NCBI GenBank assembly: GCA_963756455.1
Contig: CAVWNC010000004.1
Span: 992,001 to 1,056,000, forward strand
Length of the DNA stretch: 64,000 nt
DNA from: DASQPA01 sp963756455
GTDB taxonomy: Bacteria; Acidobacteriota; Thermoanaerobaculia; Multivoradales; UBA5704
Reading direction: 5' to 3'
Shown here: positions 16,901 to 26,400 of the stretch, one piece after another
Position numbering within the stretch: position 1 is the first letter of the stretch
Layout of the letters: each line of letters begins with the position of its first letter
Notes under the pieces: model-generated
The model's input: the letters and a program-made list of their open reading frames with translations, nothing else
Database searches by the model: none
Told to the model about the DNA's origin: nothing
Program-made: the position numbers and the translations under genes

Positions 16901-19900
16901 CTCGTGCCGGTGCCGTGGGCCTCCAGGTAATCGACCGCCGCCGGCTCGACGCCGGCCTGTGCCAGGGCCTCGCGGAGGACCCGCTCCTGGGCCGGGCCGT
17001 TGGGCACTGTGAGGCCGCTCGCGGCGCCGTCGTGGTTGACCGCCGAGCCGGGGAGGAGGGCCAGCACGCGGTCGCCGTCGCGCCGGGCGTCGGCCAGGCG
17101 TTTCAGGACGACGACGCCGCAGCCCTCGCCTCGGACGTAGCCGTTGGCGCGGGCGTCGAAGGTCCGGCACCGCCCGTCGGGCGACAGCATGCCGGTCTTC
17201 GACATGTGGATCATGCCGCTCGGGCTGAGGATCGCGTTGACGCCGCCGGCGAGGGCGAGATCGCAGCGGCCGGAGCGCAGGTGGTCGCAGGCCAGGCTGA
17301 CCGCCACGAGCGACGAGCTGCAGGCGGTGTCGATCGCCTGGTTCGGTCCCTGGAGCCCCAGGACGTGGCTGATCCGGCCGACCCCGGTGCTGTGCGCCGT
17401 GCCGGTGGCGAAATAGGTGTCCCCCAGGCCATCGCCGCGGGCGAGGAGCTCGCCGTAGTCGCTCGTGCTCAACCCCATGAAAACGCCCGTGCGGCTGTCC
17501 ACCAGGCTCGCCGGGGCGATGCCGGCGTGCTCCAGGGCCTCCCAGCTGACTTCGAGGAGCCAACGATGCTGGGGGTCGAGGCTCGCCGCCTCGCGCGGGC
17601 TGATGCCGAAAAACGCCGCATCGAAGCGGTCGGCCTCGCCCAGGAACCCGCCGTCCCGGGTGTACATCTTCCCCGGCGCTTGCGGGTCGGGGTCATAGAA
17701 CGCCTCGCGGTCCCAGCGCTCGGGCGGCACCGGCCCGACGGCGTCCGTCCCGGTCTCCAAGAGCCGCCAGAAGGCGTCGAGGTCGGGTGCCTGGGGGAAG
17801 CGGCAGGCCATGCCGACGAGGGCCACGGGCTCAGCGGTCTCCGTCCCTGCCGACACCGCCGGCCGTGGACTGGACGGACGGACGACCGTCTCCTCTCCCG
17901 CCTCCCCGAGCTGGCCGAGGAGGTGGTCGGCGAGACGATGGACGCTCGGGTAGTCGAAAGCGAGGGTTGAGGGCGGCGGCGGGGCGAGTGCGAGGTCGCG
18001 CTGGACGCGGTTGCGCAGCTCGACCGCCATCAGCGAGTCCATGCCGAGGTCGAAGAAGCCGGCCTCCCCATCCGGCGGGGAGGCGAGCTGCAAGACCTCG
18101 ACGACCTGGCGCTCCAGGTAAGCGCGTAGCTCGTCCTGGCGTCCCTTGGGGGAGACGGCGCGCAAGCGGGCGAGCGACGCGGCTTCGCGGTTCGGGCGGG
18201 TCGGGAGCGCCGGAGGAGGCGGCAGGAGATCCTCGACCAGCGAGGCCGACCGCGCTCCTGCTCGGGCGGCGAAGCGCCGCCAGTCGACCGCCGCCACCAG
18301 GGCCTGGGGTGGACCGCCGGCGAGCAGGCGGCCGAGAGCGCCGAGGGCCTCGCCGGCCGCGAGGAGCTCGCCGCCCTGGGCACGATAGGCACCGGCGGCC
18401 TGAGGGTGGGAGGCCGCCATCCCTCCGATGCCGGCGATGTCCCAGAGCCCCCAATCGACCGCGAGCGCCGGCAGGCCGAGCCCGCGGCGGTGGTGCGCGA
18501 GAGCATCGAGAAAGGCGTTGGCGGCGGCGTAGTTGGCCTGCCCCGGCGCTCCCAGGACCGACACCGCCGACGAGTAGAGGACGAAGAAGTCGAGCGGATC
18601 TTCCCGCGTCAGAAGGTGGAGAGCCCAGGCGCCGCGGAGCTTGGGCACCAGGACGGCGTCGAAACGCTCGGCGCTCTGCTGGGCGAGGACGCCGTCGTCG
18701 AGGGTGCCGGCGGCGTGGACGACGCCGTGGAGGGGCGCCGACCGCCGCAGCTCGGCGAGGATCTCCGCCAGCCTCGCCTCGTCGGCCACGTCGCCCAGGA
18801 AGCAGCGGACGGCGCAGCCGCCGGCGCGGAGGGCGTCGAGCCTCGCCTCAACCGCGGGGCCGGCCGGCCGGCGCGCCAGGAGAGCGAGGCTCCGCGCTCC
18901 TGCCGCGGCCAGCCACTCGGCCGTCCGGAGGCCCAGCGCCCCGAGCCCGCCGGCGATCAGGTAGGTGCCGTCGGTGCGGAATGCGAAGCGCTCCTCCCCC
19001 TGGGGCATCGGGAGCCGGACGAGCCGGGGCACGTAGCGGTTGCCGCCGCGAAGGACGACCTCCTCCTCAGGGCCGGGGGCAAGGAGCTCCGCAATCAGGA
19101 GATCGACCTCTTCCGCTCCCAGCGGGTCCGCAGTGAGGTCGATCCGCGCGCACCGCGCCGCCGGCCGTTCGAGGGCGATCACCCGCCCGAGCCCCCAGAC
19201 GGGCGCCTGGGCCGGGTGGACCGGAGCCTCGCCGTTCCCTTCTCCATTCCCGATATCCTGCACGCCGCGGGTCAGAAGCCAGAGGGGGACGCTCCGCCAC
19301 TCCGCCGCCCCCTCGACTGCCCGCGCGAGATGGAGGACGCTCCGGCAGCCCCGCTCCTGGGCGGCGAGGAGCCCGTCGCCGGAGAGCTCGCCCTCGGGCG
19401 TCTCCGCCCAGAGGTGGAGGATGCCGCGGCAGGGCCGGCCGAGCGCCCGGGCCTCTTCCCGCACCTCGTCCAGGAGGCGGGCGTAGCCGGCCTCGTCCGC
19501 GGGGGGGATCGCCGTCTCGCGCGGGCCGGTCCGCGCGTAGGACTCCCCGGGGAGGGCTACGAAGCACACCTCGCCCACGGCCCCAAGCCGGGCGGCGAGA
19601 TCGCGCCCCAGGGAGCCGCCGTCGGCAAAGAGGAGCCAGGAGCCCTCCTCCCCGGGGCCCGCCGCCAACAGTGCCGGCTCCGCCGTCTCCGGCCGTGGGC
19701 GAGGCCGCCATTCCAGCCCGTAGAGCGGCAGGCTGTCCTGCCGCTCCGCGTAGGGGACGAGGTTTTCGAGTTGGGCGCGGTTCGCGCGATCGAGCTCCGC
19801 CCAGCGGCTCGCGGGCTCCTTCCTGGCGGTCAAGAGGACGTAGCGCGCGAGGCCCCTCTCCAGCATCCGCCCGAGCTGGTGGTAGGAACGGGCCGACGCG

Positions 19901-22900
19901 GCGACGTTCCGGTCGACCTCCCGGGCCCCATCGGCGACCTCCGTCGCGTTGCGCTCGAAGTCCTCGTCATGGAGAAAGTTGGCGATCTCCCGGCTGATGT
20001 CGATCGACTCGGTCAGCCGGAGACGGTGGGTCGAAAGGAGCTGCACCCACTCTTCGCAGGTCGAGAAGAAGGACGAGGTCTCCTCGTGTTCGATGCCGGT
20101 GTCCGAGGTCGAGAGGAAGTCGGCAAGGACGAGGAGGCCGCCGTCGTCCAGATGCCGCTCGATGTTCGCGAAGAGGCGTGCCTTCTCGCGGATGTGGTGG
20201 GCCACCTCGAAGCCGAAGACGAGCTGGTAGCGGGCGGGAAAATCGTCCTCCGCGCTGTTCCGGTGGAAGATCTCGACCCTGGAGGCGAGCCCTTCCTCGG
20301 CCAGCCGGCGGCGACCGAAGGCCGCCTGCTCCCCTGAGAGGGTATAGCCGTGGAGCCGGAGGTGGGAGTGGGCCTGGGCGAGGAGGACGAGGTCGCTCCC
20401 CATCCCGCAGCCGAAGTCCAGGGCGCTCGCGATCTCGGCGAAGGGGACCTTCGCGAAGAGCGCCCGGCGCATCTCCTGCTGCGCCCGGCGCACCAGGGCG
20501 GCCTGCTCCGGATAGCGCTCCGGCTGGCCCATCGCCCGCACCCAGGAGAACCCCGGGACGCGCTGCGGCAGCGGCCCGAAGGTCAGGAAGGGGGCCTCCG
20601 TCCGCCCTTCGAGCCCGCGGAGGAGGGCATCGTAGTAGTCGGCGACGACGGTCCCCGGAGTGGCGTCAGAGCTTCCGGAGCCGCCGGGCGTACCAGAGGG
20701 GACGCGGACCCAGACGCGACGCCGCGCGAAGGGATAGGTGGGGAGGGTGAGCTTGCGGCGCGGCCAGGGCCGGTCCCAGGCGGCGAAGTCGGGGGTGACG
20801 CCGCGGACGTAGAGCCTCGCCACGGCCTCGGCGAGCTGGCGTCCCTCGCTCCGCTCCCGGCGCAGGGAGGGGACCAGCTCCGGCCGCGGCACCGACTCCG
20901 GCCAGGCGCGGCCGGCCATGCCTGTGAGCACCGCCTGCGGACCGACTTCGAGGAGCACCCCGACGCCTTCCGCGGCGAGGGTGCGGACGCTCTCCCCGAA
21001 CTGCACGGGCTCCCGGGCGTGCCGCCGCCAATAGAGAGCTTCCAGAACCTGGCCGGCCGCCGGTGGCCGGCCGGTCAAGTTGGTCACCAGGAGCCGCTGG
21101 GCGGGGCGGAAGTCGACGACGCTCGCAGCGGCTTCGAAAGCGTCGAGGACCGGCTCGACGAGGACGGAGTGGAAGGCGTGAGAGGTGGCCAAGACCTTGC
21201 CGCGCACGCCGCGCTCCGCGAGCCGCGCCACGAGAGCCAGGAGCCTCGCCTGCGGACCGCTCACCACGACGTGGGCGCCGTTGTCGGCGGCCAAGGCCAG
21301 CCCCTCCTCTCGCGCCAGCTCCCGCTCGATCGTCCCGACGTCAGTGAAGAGAGAGGCCATGCCGCCGCCGGCCGGCAGGCTTCCCATGAGCTCGGCGCGC
21401 CGGGCGATCAACGCTAGCCCCTCTTCGAGGGTGAAGACGCCGGCGACGACCGCCGCCGCGTACTCCCCGACGCTGTGGCCCAGGACCACGTCCGGCTCGA
21501 CGCCCCAGCTCCGCCAGAGCTCGGCCAGGGCCACCTCGACGGCGAAGAGCGCCGGTTGGGTGTAGCGGGTGTCGTCCAGGAGAGCCGGGGCGCCATTGCC
21601 TCCCGCCGCGGCGAAGAGCACGTCGAGGAGCGGGCGGTCGAGCTTCCCCCGGAGCCCCTGGGCACAGCGCTCAAGGATATCCCGGAAGACCGGCTGGGTG
21701 CGGTGGAGCTCGCGGGCCATCCCCGGGTACTGGCTGCCCTGTCCGGGGAAGAGCCAGGCGACCTTGGGCCGGCCGCGGACCTGGCCGCGGAAGAGACCGG
21801 GAGCGCCCTCGCCCACCCGCAGCTGGCCGAGGAGCTCCCGCGCCTCGGCCGCCGAGCCGGCGACGAGGGCCGCCCGCTCTTCCAGGGGGTGGCGCCCCAC
21901 CCCGAGGGTGTAGGCGACGTCCGCCAAGTCGGCGGTAGGATGCTCGGCGAGCCAGGCGAGCTGGCGGCCTGCCAGCGCGGGGAGGGCGGCGGCGGCGCGT
22001 CCCGAGAGGGTCCACACGTGCTCGCCGCGCTCGGCCGGTGCGGCGGGCGTTATCGGAGCCTGCGACGGTATCGGAGCTTCGGCCAGCACCACGTGGGCGT
22101 TGGTGCCGGCGAAGCTGAAGGCGCTCACCCCGGCGATCCGCGGACCCGCGGGCCAGGGGACGGGCTCGGCCGCGACCCGCAGCGGCAGCCGCTCCCAGGG
22201 GATGTGGGGATTCGGGCGGACGAAGTGGAGCTGCCGAGGGATGACGGGCTTCTGGAGCGCGAGGACGACCTTGATCAGCCCGGCGATCCCGGCCGCCGCT
22301 TCGAGGTGGCCCAAGTTGGTCTTGACCGCCCCGACGTAGAGCGGCCGGCCAGGCTCCCGGCCGGAGCCGAAGGCGGCGCCGGCGGCTTCCATCTCGATCG
22401 GATCGCCCAGGCTCGTCCCCGTGCCGTGGGCTTCCAGGTAGGCGACGTCTTTGGGCTCGACCCCGCTCCGCTTCAGAGCCTCGCGGATCACCCGTTCCTG
22501 GGCGCGGCCGTTGGGCACCGTGAGGCCGCTGCTCGCCCCATCCTGGTTGACGGCGCTGCCCCGGACCACCGCGAGCACCGGGTCGCCGTCTCGCTGCGCG
22601 TCCGCCAGGCGCTTGAGGACGACCGCGCCGCACCCTTCGCTCCGCGCATAGCCGTCGGCCGCGGCGTCAAAGGACTTGCAGCGGCCGTCCGGGGCGAGCA
22701 TCCGGGCCTTCGAGAAGTTGATCATGGCGAGCGGGGTGAGGACGGCGTTGACGCCGCCCGCGAGCGCCAGGTCGCACTCCCGGGAGAGCAGGCTCCGGCA
22801 GGCGAGGTGCACCGCCACGAGCGACGAGCTGCAGGCGGTATCGATGGCCATATTGGGTCCTTCGAGGCCGAGGAGGTAGCTGATCCGGCCCACCGCCGCG

Positions 22901-23487
22901 CTGTGCGAGATCCCGGTGCCCAGGTAGGCGTCGACCGCCGCCTCCCCCTGCGCGGCGAGGAGCTGGCCGTAGTCGCTGGTGCTCAATCCCATGAAGACGC
23001 CGGTGCGGCTGCCGAGCCGCGCTCCCGGCGCCTGGCCGGCGGCCTCCAGGGCCTCCCAGCTGATCTCCAGGAGGAGACGGTGCTGGGGATCGAGGCTTAC
23101 CGCCTCGCGGGGCGAGATGCCGAAGAACTCAGGGTCGAAGAGATCCATGCGGTCGAGGAAGCCGCCGTAGCGGGTACAGATCTTCCCCGGCGCCTCGGGA
23201 TCGGGATCGTAGTAGGCGTCGACGTCCCAGCGGTCCGGCGGCACCTCCCGGATGCCGTCGCGGCCGTCTTCCAGGAGCGCCCAGAAGGACGCGGGATCGT
23301 CGCAGCCGCCGGGGAAGCGGCAGGCGACGCCGACGATCGCCACCGGCTCGCTGCGCTCCCCGTCGACGGCCGTTTCGAGCTCCCGCACCCGGGCCTGGAG
23401 CTTCTGGATGGCGCGCACGGCGTTGCGCAGCTGGTCCGCGGCGGGGCTTTTGGTGTCAGGCGTGCTGTCGGTCGTGGTGTCGGTCAT
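13978..23487 (-). CDS. Type I PKS C: KS-AT-MT-KR-ACP-KS-AT(stub)-ACP-esterase-like domain
   Basis: This is a 3169-residue terminal subunit with an N-terminal coiled-coil docking helix (about residues 17-42). Module 8: KS 45-469, AT 574-869, methyltransferase about 949-1219, KR about 1505-1685, ACP about 1789-1862. Module 9: KS 1885-2309, truncated AT about 2414-2615, ACP about 2659-2729. Then follow an alpha/beta hydrolase (about 2795-3042) with GFSAGG as nucleophile motif and a small C-terminal beta-rich domain (about 3052-3165). The ATG at 23487 overlaps the PKS B stop as ATGA; longer frames upstream are read-through within PKS B. Both KS domains keep Cys (DTACSSS) and both His motifs. The hydrolase stands where a thioesterase is usual, so this subunit probably ends the chain. 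Confidence 0.96.
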   Translation of the reverse strand: MTDTTTDSTPDTKSPAADQLRNAVRAIQKLQARVRELETAVDGERSEPVAIVGVACRFPGGCDDPASFWALLEDGRDGIREVPPDRWDVDAYYDPDPEAPGKICTRYGGFLDRMDLFDPEFFGISPREAVSLDPQHRLLLEISWEALEAAGQAPGARLGSRTGVFMGLSTSDYGQLLAAQGEAAVDAYLGTGISHSAAVGRISYLLGLEGPNMAIDTACSSSLVAVHLACRSLLSRECDLALAGGVNAVLTPLAMINFSKARMLAPDGRCKSFDAAADGYARSEGCGAVVLKRLADAQRDGDPVLAVVRGSAVNQDGASSGLTVPNGRAQERVIREALKRSGVEPKDVAYLEAHGTGTSLGDPIEMEAAGAAFGSGREPGRPLYVGAVKTNLGHLEAAAGIAGLIKVVLALQKPVIPRQLHFVRPNPHIPWERLPLRVAAEPVPWPAGPRIAGVSAFSFAGTNAHVVLAEAPIPSQAPITPAAPAERGEHVWTLSGRAAAALPALAGRQLAWLAEHPTADLADVAYTLGVGRHPLEERAALVAGSAAEARELLGQLRVGEGAPGLFRGQVRGRPKVAWLFPGQGSQYPGMARELHRTQPVFRDILERCAQGLRGKLDRPLLDVLFAAAGGNGAPALLDDTRYTQPALFAVEVALAELWRSWGVEPDVVLGHSVGEYAAAVVAGVFTLEEGLALIARRAELMGSLPAGGGMASLFTDVGTIERELAREEGLALAADNGAHVVVSGPQARLLALVARLAERGVRGKVLATSHAFHSVLVEPVLDAFEAAASVVDFRPAQRLLVTNLTGRPPAAGQVLEALYWRRHAREPVQFGESVRTLAAEGVGVLLEVGPQAVLTGMAGRAWPESVPRPELVPSLRRERSEGRQLAEAVARLYVRGVTPDFAAWDRPWPRRKLTLPTYPFARRRVWVRVPSGTPGGSGSSDATPGTVVADYYDALLRGLEGRTEAPFLTFGPLPQRVPGFSWVRAMGQPERYPEQAALVRRAQQEMRRALFAKVPFAEIASALDFGCGMGSDLVLLAQAHSHLRLHGYTLSGEQAAFGRRRLAEEGLASRVEIFHRNSAEDDFPARYQLVFGFEVAHHIREKARLFANIERHLDDGGLLVLADFLSTSDTGIEHEETSSFFSTCEEWVQLLSTHRLRLTESIDISREIANFLHDEDFERNATEVADGAREVDRNVAASARSYHQLGRMLERGLARYVLLTARKEPASRWAELDRANRAQLENLVPYAERQDSLPLYGLEWRPRPRPETAEPALLAAGPGEEGSWLLFADGGSLGRDLAARLGAVGEVCFVALPGESYARTGPRETAIPPADEAGYARLLDEVREEARALGRPCRGILHLWAETPEGELSGDGLLAAQERGCRSVLHLARAVEGAAEWRSVPLWLLTRGVQDIGNGEGNGEAPVHPAQAPVWGLGRVIALERPAARCARIDLTADPLGAEEVDLLIAELLAPGPEEEVVLRGGNRYVPRLVRLPMPQGEERFAFRTDGTYLIAGGLGALGLRTAEWLAAAGARSLALLARRPAGPAVEARLDALRAGGCAVRCFLGDVADEARLAEILAELRRSAPLHGVVHAAGTLDDGVLAQQSAERFDAVLVPKLRGAWALHLLTREDPLDFFVLYSSAVSVLGAPGQANYAAANAFLDALAHHRRGLGLPALAVDWGLWDIAGIGGMAASHPQAAGAYRAQGGELLAAGEALGALGRLLAGGPPQALVAAVDWRRFAARAGARSASLVEDLLPPPPALPTRPNREAASLARLRAVSPKGRQDELRAYLERQVVEVLQLASPPDGEAGFFDLGMDSLMAVELRNRVQRDLALAPPPPSTLAFDYPSVHRLADHLLGQLGEAGEETVVRPSSPRPAVSAGTETAEPVALVGMACRFPQAPDLDAFWRLLETGTDAVGPVPPERWDREAFYDPDPQAPGKMYTRDGGFLGEADRFDAAFFGISPREAASLDPQHRWLLEVSWEALEHAGIAPASLVDSRTGVFMGLSTSDYGELLARGDGLGDTYFATGTAHSTGVGRISHVLGLQGPNQAIDTACSSSLVAVSLACDHLRSGRCDLALAGGVNAILSPSGMIHMSKTGMLSPDGRCRTFDARANGYVRGEGCGVVVLKRLADARRDGDRVLALLPGSAVNHDGAASGLTVPNGPAQERVLREALAQAGVEPAAVDYLEAHGTGTSLGDPIELRAAGAVFGEGREAGRPLLVGSVKTNIGHLEAAAGVAGLIKVVLALSRGRLPKHLHFETPSPHVDWERLPLSVLAEAAPWPRKERIAAVSAFGFSGTNAHVVVTAPPPPEEAAEPAAERTHHLLVLSAKSRPALVELAERYARRLLEPLEHPEASLPDVSFTAGTGRSHLEHRAAVVAASAAEAGALLHGLARGEIVPGLSLGSSRAARPRCAWLFPGLQEAAGSPAAAGRGLRRSQPVFQEQMERCEQLAGGPPLAAGPALLALELALADLWRSWGFEPDVVLGDGVGEYAAAVAAGALATEEAFRLVAQFPQGPSVAELAAWSERASGPARLALSGDDLIEAGCGVLLTVGPETAAGDGALPEGMVRIAGLNEGDVEGDADRQIAQAVARLFVEGFAPDFAAWDRPWRRRRVELPTYPFERRRHWIGTGSGRQEPPEASPAAVGSTPEERLAFIRSRIEREVQAALALPEPPAPRQDFLELGMDSMVATELTRRLEAALGLSLASTAFLDHRSVASLAAYVAGRLGSPPSAQAAAPVATPAAVAAGPGGAFWQRQLEASEPPLPRVPVDGTQGGIGPVPLLLWPEGAPGSLGSEPEDRPTLRIYTPASELATGTAIVVCPGGGYSAHAMDTEGHQVAEWLQTLGVTAVVLGYRLAPRYRHPAPFEDVRRAVRYVRSRAADLGVSPRRVGVMGFSAGGHLAATLATRHDDGDAAAGDPVERYGCRPDFLVLAYPVISLMEWLSVVTRRSLLGDDPDPALLDALSADRHVDERTPPTFLFHTGEDGAVAVEHSLAFFGALRRARVPAELHVFPWGAHGAGLAAGDPVLAAWKERLHDWLRASGFLADVERAAVEGEVTVDGKPVDFGTITFLPIDPTRDLTRDPTRMPLASGPIHIGRYTIPAHRGPAVGESRVEIRVLGGLGSAPTVLRPTLVEETTVRIDRGESSLSFHLGPRAGLASGSVGSVE
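13990..14330 (-). other. C-terminal beta-rich domain of PKS C (transthyretin/carboxypeptidase-regulatory-like)
   Basis: About 115 residues beginning GEVTVDGKPVDFGTITFLP, then GPIHIGRYTIP, GPAVGESRVEIRVLGG and TTVRIDRGE. This is the pattern of small 'VSG.VT.DGKPV..GTI.F.P' domains common in secreted lipoproteins of Planctomycetota-like bacteria. I know of no PKS that ends this way. A 12-nt repeat (DPTR/DLTR/DPTR) lies in it near 14225-14260. Function unknown; possibly a partner- or membrane-binding tail. Confidence 0.6.
14360..15100 (-). other. Alpha/beta-hydrolase release domain of PKS C (BD-FAE / acetyl-esterase-like)
   Basis: The segment LLWPEGAPGSLGSEPEDRPT leads into VVCPGGGYSAHAMDTEGH (oxyanion GGGY motif), YRLAPRYRHPAPFEDVRRAV, then GVMGFSAGGHLA with the nucleophile Ser. 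The Asp is probably in HTGEDGAV and the His in WGAHGAG. This order, and the lead-in segment, are typical of carbohydrate acetyl-esterase/feruloyl-esterase relatives rather than PKS thioesterases. It follows the last ACP directly, so hydrolytic or transesterifying release is the natural inference. Confidence 0.8.
15300..17832 (-). other. PKS module 9: KS-AT(stub)-ACP
   Basis: The KS is intact (DTACSSS, EAHGTGT, VKTNIGHLE). The AT is reduced to about 200 residues: the entry motif GQGSQ has become PGLQEAAGS, and the nucleophile motif reads LGDGVGEYAAAV (near 16006-16040), so the Ser is Gly and the following small subdomain with the catalytic His is gone. There is no reductive domain. The ACP carries ELGMDSM. 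The predicted result is a terminal beta-keto thioester handed to the hydrolase. Confidence 0.85.
17900..23350 (-). other. PKS module 8: KS-AT-O-MT-KR-ACP
   Basis: The AT is intact: GQGSQ, LGHSVGEYAAAV (near 21457-21487) and SHAFHSVLVEP, the malonyl-type signature. The methyltransferase has LDFGCGMGSDLVLLAQAHSH and FGFEVAHHI, unlike the C-MT type of modules 2 and 7; it resembles, from memory, the O-MT domains of stigmatellin and myxothiazol synthases. The KR keeps Ser and Tyr (LYSSAVSVLG, NYAAANAFLD) with an LDD motif. There is no DH, so a beta-methoxy unit is predicted. Confidence 0.8.
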
Positions 23488-26400
23488 GGTTGGAGATCGT
23501 CCGGCGAGAGGATCGCGGCGAGCTGGCGGCTCAGGAGGTCCGACAGCTGATCGGCGGAAAGCTCGTCGAGCCCGTCGCTCTCGGACGCCGCGGACGCCTG
23601 GGGGACGGCCTCCGGCACCGACGGCGCGGCGAAACGGGCGGCGGGGATCCCGTCCGGCGCCTCGGGCGCGGCAAGCTCGGGAGTCGAGGGCCGGTCGTCG
23701 AGGCGCTCGACCAGGTGGGCGGCGAGGGCGCGGACGCTCGGGTGGTCGAAAAGCGCCGTCGGCGAGAGCGCGCTCCCCAGCCGGAGCTCCTGGTTGATGC
23801 GGTTGCGCAGCTCGACCACCATCAGCGAATCCATGCCGAGATCGAAGAGCCCGGCGTCCGGGGCGACCGGCGAGGGGAGGCCGAGGACCCGCATGACCTC
23901 CTGGCCGAGGTACTCCATCAACAGGGAGAGACGCGCCTCCTCCGGGGCACGCTCCAGCCGGCGGCGGAGCCCCGAGCGCGCCGGCGTGCCGGGGCTCGCG
24001 GATGGGGCGGTCAGGACTTCGGCGAGGAAGGGCGGCACTCCCCTGCCGCCGAGCCTGTCCGCGAAGCGCCGCCAGTCGATCGGCAGGACGCCCACTTGGG
24101 AGCGGCCGCTCGCCAGGGCGCGACCGAGCGCCAGAAGCCCCTGCTCCGGCGCGATCCAGTCGAGACCGAGATCTGAAACCCGCGACTCCGCCCGGACGGC
24201 GGCGCCGATCCCCGACCACGCTCCCCAGTTGATGCTTAAAGCCGGCAGGCCAGAGGCCCGGCGGTGGCGGGCCAGGAGGTCGAGGAAGGTGTTCGCCGCC
24301 GCGTGGTTCGCCTGCCCGCGATTGCCGAGGAGCGCGGCGGTACTGGAGAAAAGGACGAAGTGGTCGAGCGGGCGACCGGCGGTCAGCCGGTGGAGGTGCC
24401 AGGCCCCCTGCACCTTGGCGGCCAGAACCTCCTCGAAGCGCTGCCAGGTCTGGTTCAGGAGCGCGCCGTCCCGGAGGACTCCGGCCAGATGGAAGACGCC
24501 GGCGAGCGGCCTGCTGTCCCGCGTCGCGCGCTCCAGCCAGCGGCGCACGTCAGACTCCTGCGAGACGTCTCCGGTGATCACCTCGATATCGATGGTGCCG
24601 GCGGTGTTGGCACCGAGCCGGCGCAGATCGTCCAGGGCCGCTTCGGCCTTGGGGCCGGGCGGCCGGCGGCCGGCAAGGAGCAGGTGACGCGCCCCCTGGG
24701 AGGCGAGCCAGCGGGCGACCGCCAGGCCGAGCCCGCCGAGGCCGCCGGTGAGGAGGAATGTCCCTTCGGGAGAGAAGGCGGGCGGCGCGGGCTCCCCCAA
24801 CTCGCACCGCACGAGGCGGGGCACCCGCCAACGTCCGCCCCGCCGGGCGAGCTGGTCCTCACCCTCCGGCCGCAGGAGCTCCGCCGTCAGCGCGTCCAGA
24901 GCTCCCGAGGAGTCCTCGGCAGGGTCGCCGAGCCCCACCGCCTCGAAGTCCACCCGCCGGCAGGCGAGCTCCGGGTGCTCCAGGGCGAGCACCTTGGCGA
25001 GCCCCCAGATCGGCGCCTGGGCGAGGGAGTCGCAGGCCTCCTTAGCCGTCACCTGCGCTCCCCGGGTCACCACCCAGAGCCCTCCCTGGGCCAGCGCATC
25101 CCGACGCGCCAGGGCTACGGCGAGCGCCAGGAGGCTGCCGCAGCCGTGCCGGACATCGGAACTCAGAGTGTCAGCCGACTCGGTAAGGGTCTCGGCGGTC
25201 GGCGCCGCGTCGAGGCTCCACAGGTGGACGACCCCGCGGAGCGGCGGCGCCCCGGCGAACGCCTCGGCGAGGAGGCGCTCCCAGTCCCGCGCGTCCTCTC
25301 CGGGGAGACGGTAGCGATCCTCGCCGGTCCGCGCGTACCCCTTCCCCGGCTCGACGAGCGGCTCGACGAGAATGCAGCGCTGGCCGCGGCGGGCGAGTCG
25401 CTCTGCCAGGGCCGCCCCCACGGACGTCCGGTCCGCCGCGATCAGCCAGGAGCCGGCCGGCTCGGCCGGAGGCCGCCACTCCGGAGCGGCCCGCGCCACG
25501 AGGATCGCCTGGCTGTCCACCCCGGCGGGGGCGATCGCCACCGGTTCCCAATAGCCGGAGGCTTCGAAGGCGCGCGACCACCCCGCGGCGGAGAGGAGCG
25601 GATAGTCCGTCCGCAGCCCGTCGGCGAAACGCCACCAGCCCTCGAGAAGACCGAAGGTGAGATCGAGCCACCCCTGGGGACGGAGGCCCTCGACCAGAAG
25701 CAGCAGCCCGCCCGGCGCGAGCAGCCGGCGCACATGCTCGAGAGCCGCCCCGAGGTCGCGGGTGGCGTGGAGCACGTTGGCGGCGAGGACGAGGTCGAAC
25801 GGCCCGGTCTCCCCCTGCTCGGAGGGCGGGCGTTCGAGGTCGAAGGTCCGATAGCGCACGAAGCCGTAGCCGGCGAAGCGCTGCCGCGCGGCGTCGAAGA
25901 AACCGGCCGAGACGTCGGTGTAGAGGTAGTCCACCCGCCCGGCGGGGAGGAGGGGGAGGATCGCCGCGGTCGTGGCGCCGGTGCCGGCGCCGACCTCCAG
26001 GACCCTCAGTCGCCGGCCGGCCGGGAGATCCCGCAAGGCGGCGGTCACGGTCTCCCCGGCCAAGCGGTTGAAGAGCCGAGGGCCGGCGGCCTCGCGGTAG
26101 AGATCCTCGACGCCCGGGCCGTCCGGGGGGAAAAGGAGGGCCAAGGGGTCGGACCGGCCGGTAAGGACGGACGCGAGATCGGCGCCGCAGCGGCCGAGGA
26201 GCGCCAGCTCGACCCGCGCCTCGGGGTAGCTCGCGGCGAGCTCTGCGCGCCGCCGCTCCGGGTCGACCGGCTCCGGGGCTCGCGCGACCTTCCATCCGTC
26301 GGCACGGGCGGCGGCGGGGGCGAGCCAGCCGGCCTCGCCCAGGATGGCGAGGAGGCGCCCCAGGAGCTTGCGATGCGCCGGAGCGATGCCCAGGCGAGAA

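Noticed and set aside
23488..24219. Upstream extension of the PKS C frame
   Set aside because: It lies inside the PKS B coding region and shows no PKS sequence before MTDTTTDS at 23487.
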